Below are positions 1-9,534 of a stretch of DNA of 64,000 nt, piece after piece. The translations under genes and the position numbers were made by a program. A model generated the notes under the pieces. That model did no database searches and was not told the origin of the DNA. It was given only the letters and a program-made list of their open reading frames with translations. Source of the stretch: Flavobacterium sediminis (GTDB lineage Bacteria; Bacteroidota; Bacteroidia; Flavobacteriales; Flavobacteriaceae); contig NZ_CP029463.1 of assembly GCF_003148385.1 (NCBI RefSeq), positions 2,170,001-2,234,000 on the forward strand, read 5' to 3'. Numbering within the stretch: position 1 is the stretch's first letter; each line of letters begins with the position of its first letter.

Positions 1-2804
1 GTGAAAGGATCTGTTTTGAATCCTTGATACGTGTAAGATAACCCTACTCCCAGTTTAATACCGTCATCAGGGTTGTATCCTATAGAAGGCAAGCCCATAA
101 AAGCACTATATTTTGAAGTTTTTTTATAATGGTATTCATTTAGGTCATAATCATCTTTAAAATGAACGGTGGCATTCCCGGAATTAAGTAAAGTGTTGTT
201 CTTTGATCTGTAATCATAGATCACTACTTTTTTACCGTTCTCAATATCATAAGTGTCATTATTCTGTCCGCCGATCAGGCGAATCTTTATCGGATGTTTT
301 TCCGTTCCGTTTACTTTAAAAATATCGTCATCATCTAAACCGTAAATCCAGATTTCACAGGTTTCTGAGGCAGAATAAGTTCTGCTGAACTCTTTTTCTA
401 TTCCTGTTTTTTTGATACGGTTGATCGTTACCTTCGTTTGTTCATTAGGTAAACGTTCAATAATGAATTCATCTTTTTTATCGGTTCCGGTTAAAATGAT
501 CCGTTTGTGCAAGAAGTGATAATATTTTTCGGCATAAGCTGCTAGTTTATCGCGTCTCAACTTCAGTTTTGCAATAATTTCCTGAGTAGTGCCGTCATGA
601 TTAATTTCTTTTGGCAGTTGTTCAAAAGTACTATCAATTACCTTATCAGTAAGGTGATCGGCAATAAATTGAGCTTCCTTTTTCCAGTCTTCTGCATCTG
701 CTTTTCGGATAAAGGCTATGTCCAGATTGTGTCCTGCAAAGTTAAACCATTTTTCATCTGGGAAACGGCTCTTAAAATCACTGATATGCCGGGCAGCCGG
801 AATCTTGAGAATCAGGCTTAGCAAGTTACCGTCGACCTTTACAAAAGCCTGGTCCCTGTCTCTGGGAATAGGTTTAAAGAGTACCTGATCTTCGGTTTTA
901 TAAACAGACCAGCGCCATTGATCGGCATGTCTGTCCCAATCACCGATCAACATATCAAATAGACGGGCTCTTATAAAAGAAGATTCATCTACCTGATATT
1001 TTTCATCTTTTCGGATCTTTTCTAATACATCAGTCGTACTGATAATGTCATCCGGTTTACCAAAGCTCTTTTCGTCACGATGCTCCTCTGTCGGGCGTTC
1101 CTCAACCAGATACAAGGTATTGCCATAGGTTTCATTGTACTGTTTTAGTGCTTTTTGTTTCGGAATATAGAACAGTCTCGGATTGGTGTGAAATACACCT
1201 ACAGCATCTGCCAGATCACCGATAATAAAAGGGGTAAAAGGATGTGCTGTAGTATAAAAGTCAAAAATAAAACGTTCGGTAATCGTGTTTTTGAATTCCT
1301 GTTCCACATTCTGATCCTTAAAAGCAACAGTCTGTAAAAAGCGAGTAGCACTTTTTTGCAGTGCTCTCATAACATATTCTTTGCCGGTAGTTGTATCTTT
1401 TAACCGGAGTGACATTGATTGGTGTCCCCCTCCGGCAATATCCGTTTCCAGTCCGCCGTATAATGTGTCCAGAGAAGCAACAGGAGCTTCAACGGCTAAT
1501 CCGTAATATTCCCTGAAATGATGTCCCCATAAGAAAGAGTAGAACTTACTTTTTTCGGTCCATTCTTTAGGGTAAATTGAGGCAGAAACGGTTGGTGGTA
1601 AAGGATTTGAATCTGTAAAAGCGGTTTCATCTTTACTGTTTGGTTCCATAATTTTCAGAGCGATCAATTCTTGCAGATCGGTATTATCCGTTCCGTAAAA
1701 GCGATTAATCACAGTACCGTCCTGATAAACCTTCATGATGGCAAAACCATTTCCGCCATACGTAAAATCATCTTTTCCTGTTGCCTTTGCCGCTTCTTTT
1801 TTTGAACCGGCACCGCTGATGATTTGTTTGATACCTTCCTTCTCAATGTATTGCAGGTTATGATCGTGACCGGAAACGACTATAATATTGTCTAAGTTTT
1901 GGATCATAGGTTTAAGCCTTTTAATAAAGGCAGCATATTGTTTGTTTTGAAGATCCTGCGGACTGGCTCCTGTGGTTTTTCGCAATAGATTAATAAAAGA
2001 ACCTATAACAGGCAAAGGAATCGCGTTGCTTATCGGGAAAAAGTGCTTACGAAAGGAATATTGTCCGCCATGAGCACCGTTGCTAAACAGCGGATGATGG
2101 ATAGCCAGAATGATCGTTTTATTCTGATTTTTGTTGATCTGGCTGTGTAACTCGTCAAAGAATTCTTCTCGGTTTTTAATCTCACAATCGTCATTCATTT
2201 TCGGATGTTGGTTCCAGTCTTCTAAATACCATTCACTGTCAACAACGATTAAGGCTAGATTATCAGTAACGGAAACAGTTGCTATAGGGCAGCCGTCTTT
2301 GGGAAGAAAAGCCTTTTTGGAGTCAAAGTATCGTTGAACCATTTTAGCTTCGTCATGAAGCCCTTCTAAGCCGCTATACCAATCGTGATTTCCGGGAATA
2401 AAGATAGTTTTTCCCTTAAAGTTTTGGGTAATGTCTAGTTGGCGTTGTAATTTTTCTTCAGCCAATGCCCTGGCTTTATCTTTCTTATCAGGCAAACCTT
2501 TAGGATAAATATTGTCACCCAGAAAAATAAGAGTGCTGTTCTTGGAAGCCGTTTCCAATTGGTTTTTTAACAAACGCAAAGTTATTGCGCCTTCCGGCTC
2601 GTCGGCATTTCCGGCATCACCAATTAAAAAAAAGGTATGGGCGACAGTTAATGTGTCTTCCGATAGACTAAAATCATAGTTTTTAACGTTCTTACCTTCG
2701 GAAACGCCCATTGTAGCACAAGAACTTAAGAGGAAACATGACGTAAGGACGTAAAAAACGTGTTTTAAAAAGGTTTTATTATTTGAAAACGCAATGATTT
2801 TCAT
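1..2804 (-). CDS. Metallophosphoesterase with outer-membrane barrel-like C terminus (3' end outside window)
   Basis: My translation of the minus strand is open from the ATG at 2804 to the window edge (about 934 codons). The N terminus has a lipoprotein-type signal (FLLSSC). The calcineurin-like phosphoesterase blocks follow in order: GDAG, GDN, GNHD, HHP and GHDH, which bind the two catalytic metals. A long middle region follows. The last visible part (Y-x-A-F-x-G-L-P-S-I-G-Y-N-P-D-D-G then L-G-V-G-L-S-Y) reads like the start of a BamA/surface-antigen type beta barrel. Bacteroidota have phosphoesterase-barrel fusions of about 1200 residues, so a surface or periplasmic lipoprotein hydrolase is likely; the substrate is unknown. 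The gene is divergent from the HD gene with only 22 bp between start codons. Confidence 0.85.
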   Translation of the reverse strand, partial: MKIIAFSNNKTFLKHVFYVLTSCFLLSSCATMGVSEGKNVKNYDFSLSEDTLTVAHTFFLIGDAGNADEPEGAITLRLLKNQLETASKNSTLIFLGDNIYPKGLPDKKDKARALAEEKLQRQLDITQNFKGKTIFIPGNHDWYSGLEGLHDEAKMVQRYFDSKKAFLPKDGCPIATVSVTDNLALIVVDSEWYLEDWNQHPKMNDDCEIKNREEFFDELHSQINKNQNKTIILAIHHPLFSNGAHGGQYSFRKHFFPISNAIPLPVIGSFINLLRKTTGASPQDLQNKQYAAFIKRLKPMIQNLDNIIVVSGHDHNLQYIEKEGIKQIISGAGSKKEAAKATGKDDFTYGGNGFAIMKVYQDGTVINRFYGTDNTDLQELIALKIMEPNSKDETAFTDSNPLPPTVSASIYPKEWTEKSKFYSFLWGHHFREYYGLAVEAPVASLDTLYGGLETDIAGGGHQSMSLRLKDTTTGKEYVMRALQKSATRFLQTVAFKDQNVEQEFKNTITERFIFDFYTTAHPFTPFIIGDLADAVGVFHTNPRLFYIPKQKALKQYNETYGNTLYLVEERPTEEHRDEKSFGKPDDIISTTDVLEKIRKDEKYQVDESSFIRARLFDMLIGDWDRHADQWRWSVYKTEDQVLFKPIPRDRDQAFVKVDGNLLSLILKIPAARHISDFKSRFPDEKWFNFAGHNLDIAFIRKADAEDWKKEAQFIADHLTDKVIDSTFEQLPKEINHDGTTQEIIAKLKLRRDKLAAYAEKYYHFLHKRIILTGTDKKDEFIIERLPNEQTKVTINRIKKTGIEKEFSRTYSASETCEIWIYGLDDDDIFKVNGTEKHPIKIRLIGGQNNDTYDIENGKKVVIYDYRSKNNTLLNSGNATVHFKDDYDLNEYHYKKTSKYSAFMGLPSIGYNPDDGIKLGVGLSYTYQGFKTDPF

Positions 2805-2826
2805 AAATTTATATCATTAAAAGATT

Positions 2827-3993
2827 ATGATGTCTATAATTACAAAATCAGCTTCGTTTGTGGAGCAATTATTCAAAGATAAGTTATCTTCTGCATATTT
2901 GTATCATAATTTTACGCATACACAAAATGTAGTACGGACAATTGAAGCGATTGTTGCGTATGAAAAATTAGATGCTGAAACAAAGGAAATTTTATTGGTT
3001 GCCGGATGGTTCCATGATACAGGTTATACAGAAAGCATCATAAATCACGAACAGGTCAGTGCAGAGATTGCTTCCGGATTTTTAACAGAGAACGGAAAAG
3101 AAAGTACTTTTATTAAAGACGTAAAAAGAATAATTTTGGCAACCCGGTACAATCATGAACCTGAGGACGAACGGGAACGGATCATGAAGGATGCAGATCA
3201 TTGTCACTTAGGGAGTATCGACTATCTGACATCATCAGAGTCTCTCCGGAAAGAGTGGGAGCTGACTTGTGAAAAGCGTTTTTCAGATTTGGACTGGAAT
3301 AAAGAAAACTTACTTTTTTTAAAGCAAAAGCATCATTTTTATACAGAATATTGTAAAAAGTTTTTACAACCGGTTAAAGAAAAGAATATCAAACAAGTTT
3401 TGAATACAATCCAAAAGATGGAGGAAAAGAAAGAAACTAAAAAAGCAAAGAAAGAAAAACCGAGCAGAGGCATTGATACCATGTTTCGGGTAACTTTAAA
3501 TAACCATACCCGATTGAGTGGTATTGCTGATAGTAAGGCAAATATCTTGCTGTCGGTAAATGCTATTATCATTTCGGTAGCTTTGTCAACCATTGTGCCG
3601 AAATTAGATAACCCTAATAATGCTCATTTGATCGGTCCTACTTTTACTATGGTCATGTTTAGCGTGGTCTCAATTATTTTTGCCATTCTTTCGACCCGAC
3701 CAAAAGTCACTTCCGGTAAGTTCACACAACGGGATTTAGAAGAACGAAAAGTCAATTTGTTGTTTTTCGGTAATTTTTATAAGATGCCGTTAAAAGAATA
3801 TCAGGATGCCGTTACTGAAATGATCAATGATAAAGATTATTTATACAATACAATGATCTCTGATCTGTATTATCTGGGGCTAGTATTAGAAAAGAAATAC
3901 CGATTGTTACGCATAACATACAATATTTTTATGATCGGAATTATTGTTTCAGTTATTGCGTTTGTCGTTGCTTTTAAAATGGCCGGAAATTAA
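2827..3993 (+). CDS. HD-domain phosphohydrolase fused to a PycTM-like membrane domain
   Basis: The protein has 388 residues. Residues about 20-170 form an HD domain: H-N-F-T-H near 27-31, the metal-binding H63-D64 in WFHDTGY, and a later DADHCH. A lysine-rich linker (about 195-215) leads to a C-terminal region with L-S-G-I-A-D-S-K-A-N and three hydrophobic segments near 240-260, 272-292 and 365-386. That region matches the DUF5706/PycTM type of transmembrane domain, which in Pycsar anti-phage systems is the membrane-damaging effector activated by a cyclic nucleotide. Fusion to a phosphohydrolase suggests nucleotide-signal turnover at the membrane, but no cyclase lies nearby, so a defence role is not shown. 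It converges with the next gene and their stop codons overlap. Confidence 0.8.
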   Translation: MMSIITKSASFVEQLFKDKLSSAYLYHNFTHTQNVVRTIEAIVAYEKLDAETKEILLVAGWFHDTGYTESIINHEQVSAEIASGFLTENGKESTFIKDVKRIILATRYNHEPEDERERIMKDADHCHLGSIDYLTSSESLRKEWELTCEKRFSDLDWNKENLLFLKQKHHFYTEYCKKFLQPVKEKNIKQVLNTIQKMEEKKETKKAKKEKPSRGIDTMFRVTLNNHTRLSGIADSKANILLSVNAIIISVALSTIVPKLDNPNNAHLIGPTFTMVMFSVVSIIFAILSTRPKVTSGKFTQRDLEERKVNLLFFGNFYKMPLKEYQDAVTEMINDKDYLYNTMISDLYYLGLVLEKKYRLLRITYNIFMIGIIVSVIAFVVAFKMAGN

Positions 3994-6377
3994 GGGTTGA
4001 TCTTCAGGAATTCGTCAATAGTAACCTTACTCTTTTCCGGTTTAGCGTTTTCGTGAAGTATGGTAACACGAATTGCATTTAATCCGGAAACTCCTTGTAG
4101 ATCCTGTACTTCAAATTGCTCGACTTCCGGAGCAATAATGTTTTTGTGTTGCAGGTAGCGAACATATTTCAGGTATTCTTCTTCCTCATGTTTTCCGGAG
4201 TACACAATAGTGATTTTTCCCTGAGCGGTAATGCGCTCTTTTTTATTTTTTATGAATGCTTTATCGATGCGCTTTTTGACCACTTCATAGCGTGCATTAT
4301 ACGTACCGTCGACATCAAAGCGTTTTTCATCCATTCGGAACCGAATAGAGATCGGACTGTTAAAAACCAAGATCAGAGAAGTGACTTCTAGCGGAAATGG
4401 CAATTGCGATTTGATCTTATGGTGTTCAATTTCCATTTCACACAGGGTTTGAAATTGCCAAAGTCTCAGGTTCTGAAGATAAAGCAAATCAAATTTTCGT
4501 TGCGGTGTTATGGACGCACCGATGTATAAATTATGTTCAACACCGTCTGTTCGGAAACGTTCGTAATAATGCGGATAAATCTTTTGAGCCTCATTTTGTT
4601 TTTCATCAATGATCTTAGCCAGCTTTTTATTGATAATAGCCATAGCTTCATCAAATTTTTTACGTTCGGTATACAACAAACCGTTTTTGACATCCAAAGA
4701 GTCAAAATAGTGATTGATCTCTTTCTGAATGACATCATCGTCAAGCTGAATGGTTTGTAGCAGTGGGTGTATTTCCGTGCCGATATACCGTTGGATCTGC
4801 TGTTCGATATCAGCTTTCAGATTCCCGCTGATCTCCAGTTGCCAATCCTGTAATTCAAAGATGCGTTGCTCTACAATAGCAAGTTTATGGTTCTTATTAA
4901 GTGTGCTGAAAATATCAAGCAGCCATTTTAACTGAACGTTGAGGTCTTTTTTTACGGTTTCGTTTCGGTGTTCCGAAGAGCCTTTGATGTCGATTTGTCC
5001 GTAAAGCGGATGGACATCTTTAAAAACAATTTCTTTCAAAGTATACGATTCCTGATTGATCAAGCTGTCGTAAAATTTTTGAGCTTCCTGAGTGAATTTC
5101 CAATAAACACTTGGATGTATCGTGGTATATTCCCGCTGGATGATAGCCTCTATCTGATTGTCTCTTTCGTTATTGAAGCGTTCAATGGTGTCAACCAAAA
5201 ACGGAGTGATCAATTCAATTTTCTGAGCTTCGATACTGTTCAGTGCTCTTGGTGTAGCCGAAACAAATTCTATGATGCCTAGTAATTGATTGTCTTTTAC
5301 AATAGGAGCTAAAATACAACTCGAAATATTTTTTAATAATAAATTATAACCGAAAGTCTCATTTCCGGAATTCTGAATGTAATTCTGAACGTCAGATATG
5401 GTAAAATAAGTCTGTTTCTTTATCAGATTATCATAGGAACCGCCACATAAGAGCGTTTCGCAATCGCAATCTTTTTCATCTAAAAGGAAACTCGAAATAA
5501 AACCTTTACTGATAGGAGGTTTCACTAATTTTTTTTCAGTTTGATTGAAGATCATAAAACCGATCCTTAAATCAGGGATTTTAAAAAAAGACCTGAAAAT
5601 CGATTCAAAACTGTTTTCAAAAATAGTCGGTTCGCTTTTAGTTTTCAGTAAGTTCGTTTTTAAGTTGGAAAGTGAATTTTCCGTTGTACTGTCGAATAAA
5701 CTAACAATTCCGAATCCTTTTAAGATCCAACTTTCATGCGGAAAATATTTTTTCCACAACTCCAGATCATCATAATTGTCCAGTAACAAATTGATATCCG
5801 CTTCGGTCAACATGATCGCTTTGTCCGTTGGTATTACATCCATAAAATCAGCATTGTATAAAATGCGATAATGACGCATAAATCCTTTTTTATCAGGGAT
5901 ATCGTAAAACAAAGGCATGGCAAAATCAACCGTACTATTGAAATAGTGATTGATAATGAGGCAACAATTCATGACATAAAATCGATGTTCGTCAAGATCA
6001 CGGATGTTGACCTCAAAATTGACACCGGCATTCTGCAAGATGTTTTCAAACCGTTTGGTATAATTGAACGTAAAATTGTGAAAAGGGATAGCTGCGGCCT
6101 TTATTTCATTATGCGTTAAAGCGGTGGGAAACAGGTCTGAAAGCAGGTAGCTGATCAACTGACTGTTCTGGCGTATCGTATCGATATTTTCAATTCCGGT
6201 GATCAATTCCGGAACTTTTTGTACTTCATCCAGTAATGATCGGGCATAAGCCGAGCGGAACGGAATATCGTTTTGGGCAATATGCTCCAGCATTTCCGTA
6301 AGCTTATGAAAGGAAATGAGTGTTTTAAAAGGTGATTCACTGAAGTACGATAAACCCATCCGTCTTAATTTGTACAA
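3990..6377 (-). CDS. GAF domain-containing protein
   Basis: This is a 795-residue soluble protein with no signal peptide or membrane segment. Residues about 235-425 read as a GAF domain, with R-I-G-F-M-I-F, the acidic/cysteine segment D-E-K-D-C-D-C-E-T-L, and C-I-L-A-P-I-V-K-D-N-Q-L-L-G-I-I-E-F typical of the GAF core. The rest is mostly helical and is followed by a conserved C-terminal region of unknown role. GAF domains bind small ligands or act in signalling; no output domain such as a kinase or cyclase is visible. The gene is transcribed alone, its 3' end overlapping the stop codon of the HD gene. The ligand and partner are unknown. Confidence 0.75.
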   Translation of the reverse strand: MYKLRRMGLSYFSESPFKTLISFHKLTEMLEHIAQNDIPFRSAYARSLLDEVQKVPELITGIENIDTIRQNSQLISYLLSDLFPTALTHNEIKAAAIPFHNFTFNYTKRFENILQNAGVNFEVNIRDLDEHRFYVMNCCLIINHYFNSTVDFAMPLFYDIPDKKGFMRHYRILYNADFMDVIPTDKAIMLTEADINLLLDNYDDLELWKKYFPHESWILKGFGIVSLFDSTTENSLSNLKTNLLKTKSEPTIFENSFESIFRSFFKIPDLRIGFMIFNQTEKKLVKPPISKGFISSFLLDEKDCDCETLLCGGSYDNLIKKQTYFTISDVQNYIQNSGNETFGYNLLLKNISSCILAPIVKDNQLLGIIEFVSATPRALNSIEAQKIELITPFLVDTIERFNNERDNQIEAIIQREYTTIHPSVYWKFTQEAQKFYDSLINQESYTLKEIVFKDVHPLYGQIDIKGSSEHRNETVKKDLNVQLKWLLDIFSTLNKNHKLAIVEQRIFELQDWQLEISGNLKADIEQQIQRYIGTEIHPLLQTIQLDDDVIQKEINHYFDSLDVKNGLLYTERKKFDEAMAIINKKLAKIIDEKQNEAQKIYPHYYERFRTDGVEHNLYIGASITPQRKFDLLYLQNLRLWQFQTLCEMEIEHHKIKSQLPFPLEVTSLILVFNSPISIRFRMDEKRFDVDGTYNARYEVVKKRIDKAFIKNKKERITAQGKITIVYSGKHEEEEYLKYVRYLQHKNIIAPEVEQFEVQDLQGVSGLNAIRVTILHENAKPEKSKVTIDEFLKINP

Positions 6378-6426
6378 AGATACAAAATATTATGACGGAA
6401 ACCTTTTGTGTGACGAACGGAAAAAG

Positions 6427-7302
6427 TTAACGGCAAGGTCTCCTTAAATGATATTCACCAATGATATAAGTCGTGATCTTTTTTAGAGTAACTCCGGTTT
6501 CCGGATGCAATCCCGGAGCTGTAAAACATTCGATCTCATTACCTTTTAAAGATTTGCCGTACCAGACATTTTCCATTCCGTTCTTAAAAAAAGTAGTAGT
6601 GTCACAAGGAATTATCTTTTTAAAGTTCCTGAATCTGTTTTCATCTATTTTCTCAAACGGAAGATCGGGATTGTCGCGAATTTCTTTTTCCGAATATTTT
6701 ACAAAATGATCTTCGGTCCACACCATGTATGCTTTTTCTTTGGTTAAATAGTAACCCCCTAAAGAAAATAGAATTAACAAAGAAAAAAGACCAAATACTA
6801 TTTTCGGATTCCACCGTTTTTTTTCCGGACTCTGGTTTGTGTCTACAAAATTGATAAGAGTAGATGGAAGAGTTTTGGAGGCTTCTTCTTCCGGAAGCGT
6901 TTTTTCAATTTGTTCATCAGGCATAGTATTCCCAGCAACCAATCGCGTGAATTTAGGATAAGGTCTACTTTCATAGTTTACCAGTAGAGCGGCCATATCT
7001 AAGGCAAAATGAGTTGAGAGCTCAGATTCTCTTTTAAAGAACTTTCCAATAGGTTTGAATTTGTTGACGATCTTTTGATCATTGAGTTCACGGACTTTTT
7101 CTCGATTAAATTCAAAACTTAAAAAATTTCGAAAATTAATAGAGTCATTTTGGTTTTTGGAATCAGTAAGTATAATAACGCATAAATCTCTGAGTTTTGC
7201 CGGAGAAGGATTTAAAAGAAAGTTACTGTGAACACCATTTTTTTCGGTTTCATACTTTTTTCGAATCGCTTTTTTATACTCTTCTAAGTAATTTTTTTCC
7301 AT
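6427..7302 (-). CDS. Hypothetical protein with one membrane segment
   Basis: I do not recognise this 291-residue protein. Its first ~165 residues are charged and lack a signal peptide. A single hydrophobic segment lies near residues 170-190 (F-G-L-F-S-L-L-I-L-F-S-L-G-G-Y-Y-L). About 95 residues follow, including K-I-I-P-C-D-T-T-T-F-F and a basic end. The topology suggests a cytoplasmic N-terminal domain and an external C-terminal domain. Four copies of a ~10-bp motif lie just upstream of the start codon and may be regulatory. Transcription is away from the two-component genes. Confidence 0.6.
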   Translation of the reverse strand: MEKNYLEEYKKAIRKKYETEKNGVHSNFLLNPSPAKLRDLCVIILTDSKNQNDSINFRNFLSFEFNREKVRELNDQKIVNKFKPIGKFFKRESELSTHFALDMAALLVNYESRPYPKFTRLVAGNTMPDEQIEKTLPEEEASKTLPSTLINFVDTNQSPEKKRWNPKIVFGLFSLLILFSLGGYYLTKEKAYMVWTEDHFVKYSEKEIRDNPDLPFEKIDENRFRNFKKIIPCDTTTFFKNGMENVWYGKSLKGNEIECFTAPGLHPETGVTLKKITTYIIGEYHLRRPCR

Positions 7303-7310
7303 GTATTATT

Positions 7311-7349
7311 TCGGATTTTTCGGATTCTGTCGGATTCTGTCGGACTTTT
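7311..7349. repeat. Four tandem ~10-bp TCGGATT/TCGGACT motifs
   Basis: TCGGA starts at 7311, 7320, 7330 and 7340, a spacing of 9-10 bp or about one helical turn, immediately upstream of the minus-strand start at 7302. Equal spacing on one face of the helix fits binding of a multimeric regulator. It could also be a chance slippage repeat. Confidence 0.5.
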
Positions 7350-7646
7350 CAAGAACTCTTAGAACTATCGGAATTCCGTAGCAAAACTATTGAAAATCAG
7401 GCTTTACTTTGTCTTCGGATTTAGTTCTTGTTCTACTCGCGATAAGAACAAATGTACAAAACTACTTCTAAAAAAGTGTCGCTAAACAGATCAGGATTTT
7501 TATCCGGGAAGTATAAATTGACTTTTCTGTTTCAGCACACTTCACTTCCCGCAAAGTATTAACGAACGGCAATAAGGCTGTAGAAAAAACATTCGAACAA
7601 TCTCGAACAGCCCTGCCTATGTCTCATTTTTAATTTTTAAAAGATC
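7350..7646. other. Intergenic region without a recognised gene
   Basis: About 300 bp lie between the divergent gene at 7302 and the small lipoprotein at 7647. It holds an imperfect inverted repeat near 7410-7445 (TTCTTGTTCT versus AGAACAA) and a stem near 7579-7617 (GGCTGT ... ACAGCC). I saw no canonical Bacteroidota promoter here. Confidence 0.4.
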
Positions 7647-7822
7647 ATGAAAAAAATAATTCTTTTAGTAATAGCCGGGATCGGACTAGTGTCTTGTACA
7701 AATGATGAAACATTTACTATCCCGAAACAGTGGCAACAGAAACTCAAAATGAAGTTTATCTGAATCAGAAAGATTTAGATTCAACGGGAGGACAAGGAGG
7801 AACAACTCCTATAAGACCGTAA
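7647..7822 (+). pseudogene. Small lipoprotein gene broken by a one-base frameshift
   Basis: The ATG at 7647 opens a lipoprotein signal peptide (hydrophobic, then L-V-S-C) and reads T-N-D-E-T-F-T-I-P before ending at TGA 7761-7763 after 38 residues. From about 7725 the frame offset by two continues as T-E-T-Q-N-E-V-Y-L-N-Q and ends in a proline- and glycine-rich tail at TAA 7820-7822. Joined, they give a ~58-residue lipoprotein of the kind often found just before flavobacterial TPR histidine kinases. The break may be a real mutation or a sequencing error; the total length of 176 nt is one base short of a multiple of three. It lies 50 bp upstream of the kinase gene and probably shares its transcript. 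Confidence 0.6.
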
Positions 7823-7872
7823 CTTTCTTGTAAGAAATTTTTAATTTAAGAAAGATTTTATAATTTCGGGGA

Positions 7873-9528
7873 ATGATATTTAGAAAAATATTTTCCCCGA
7901 TTTTTTTTATTATACTAGGATTAAGTTTAAATTCTTGTGATAATAAGACGTTTGGACTTGAAGAATACGAAAGAGCAAAAGAAAAAGGAGAAGCTTTTTT
8001 TGATGAAGAAAAGTATGATTCTGCATTCTATTATTATAATAAAGCTCAGTTTCATTGTAAAGAGGTTGCATCGGATAGTATTATATATCCTTTGCTAATG
8101 ATGTCTGAAATTCAGATGATTTATTGCGATTTTTCAGGTAGTGAAACAACCTTAACAGAAGCTTTGCCTTATGTTACTGGCAAAACTCTTGAAAAATATA
8201 GAACTTTTATATATAATAGTTTGGGGCTTGATTATTTAGAGCAAAAGAATTTTGAAGAAGCTTTGAAATATTATAATAAGTCTTTTGCAATAACCACTAA
8301 TGAGTTGTCTAAGTGTATTATTAAAAATAATATAGCTTATAATTATTTAGAGCAGGAAAAATATGATATAGCGAGAGAAATATTAGATTCTATTAGAAAT
8401 AATAATGCTTTAGTGTATGGATCTAAACAGTATGCTAAAGTAATTGATAATTTAGGTTTTGCTTATTTTAAAGAAGGAAATACAAATAAAGCGTATCATT
8501 ATTTGGTCGAATCATTACAAATAAGAGATAGTTTGGGAGAAAGTCATGAAAAAATAGCTTCATTAATGCATTTAGCCCGATTTTATCAGGATTCTTTAAC
8601 AGAGCTTACAGTTGATTATGCAGAGAAAGCATATCAGGCAGCTTCGAATGTAAAAAGTCCGGATGATCAAATAGAAGCTTTAGGGATTTTAATTTCAAAT
8701 ACTACAGGGACACAATCTAAAGAATATTTTCAAAAATTTATGACTACAAAAGATAGTATTGATTTGGTTCGACAAATGGATAAAAACCAATTTGCCAAAA
8801 TAAAATACGATTATTCTTTAATTTCAAAAGATGCAGAAATCCAAAAAACGCAAAAAATAATCTATTTACTATTAGTTTTTATCGTACTCTTATCGTCATT
8901 GTATATCTTTTTCCACATCAAAAGGAAAAATAAGATAAAACTTCAATTAGAAAATCAAAAAACAGCTTACGAAACAGAGACCCGTATTTCCAGAAAGTTG
9001 CACGATGAGTTGGCTAATGATGTTTTTCAAACCTTGTCGTTTGTGCAAACGCAGGATCTGGACAAAAACAGGGCGTCTCTGGTCAATGATTTGGATGAGA
9101 TATACAAGAAGACCCGTAATATTTCCAGAGAGAATAATGATATAGTTACCGGAAAAGATTTTGAAGCCGACCTTGTAGCAATGATATCTGATTTTCAGGA
9201 CAAGGAAGTACGAATTATCATTAAAAAAGAAGAAGTGAATTTGGACCAGATTTCGCCGGAAAAACAGATCGCAGTATATCGAGTACTCCGGGAATTGCTG
9301 GTGAATATGAAAAAATACAGTCAGGCATCTTTAGTGGTGCTGAATTTCAGTTCGGACAAAGAACTGAAAGTAAACTATTCGGATAACGGAATAGGGTTTG
9401 AAAAGAAAAATGTAAAAGGCGGAATCCAAAGTGCGGAAAACCGTATTCACAGTGTAAACGGAACGATTACTTTTGACACTATGCCGGGGAAAGGCTTAAA
9501 AGTTTCAATCGTAATACCTAAAAATTAA
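7873..9528 (+). CDS. TPR-containing sensor histidine kinase (lipoprotein-type N terminus)
   Basis: The 551 residues start with a signal peptide ending in N-S-C, so the sensor is probably lipid-anchored or exported. Tetratricopeptide-like repeats fill about 25-310, for example A-L-K-Y-Y-N-K-S-F and A-Y-H-Y-L-V-E-S-L. A membrane helix lies near 333-355. The dimerisation/phospho-acceptor region has R-K-L-H-D-E-L-A-N-D with H377, as in the HisKA_3 family. The ATPase domain shows N478 in the N box and the D504-N-G-I-G motif. It would phosphorylate the regulator encoded 6 bp downstream. The input is unknown but is probably periplasmic protein-protein contact through the TPRs. Confidence 0.9.
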   Translation: MIFRKIFSPIFFIILGLSLNSCDNKTFGLEEYERAKEKGEAFFDEEKYDSAFYYYNKAQFHCKEVASDSIIYPLLMMSEIQMIYCDFSGSETTLTEALPYVTGKTLEKYRTFIYNSLGLDYLEQKNFEEALKYYNKSFAITTNELSKCIIKNNIAYNYLEQEKYDIAREILDSIRNNNALVYGSKQYAKVIDNLGFAYFKEGNTNKAYHYLVESLQIRDSLGESHEKIASLMHLARFYQDSLTELTVDYAEKAYQAASNVKSPDDQIEALGILISNTTGTQSKEYFQKFMTTKDSIDLVRQMDKNQFAKIKYDYSLISKDAEIQKTQKIIYLLLVFIVLLSSLYIFFHIKRKNKIKLQLENQKTAYETETRISRKLHDELANDVFQTLSFVQTQDLDKNRASLVNDLDEIYKKTRNISRENNDIVTGKDFEADLVAMISDFQDKEVRIIIKKEEVNLDQISPEKQIAVYRVLRELLVNMKKYSQASLVVLNFSSDKELKVNYSDNGIGFEKKNVKGGIQSAENRIHSVNGTITFDTMPGKGLKVSIVIPKN

Positions 9529-9534
9529 GCACGT

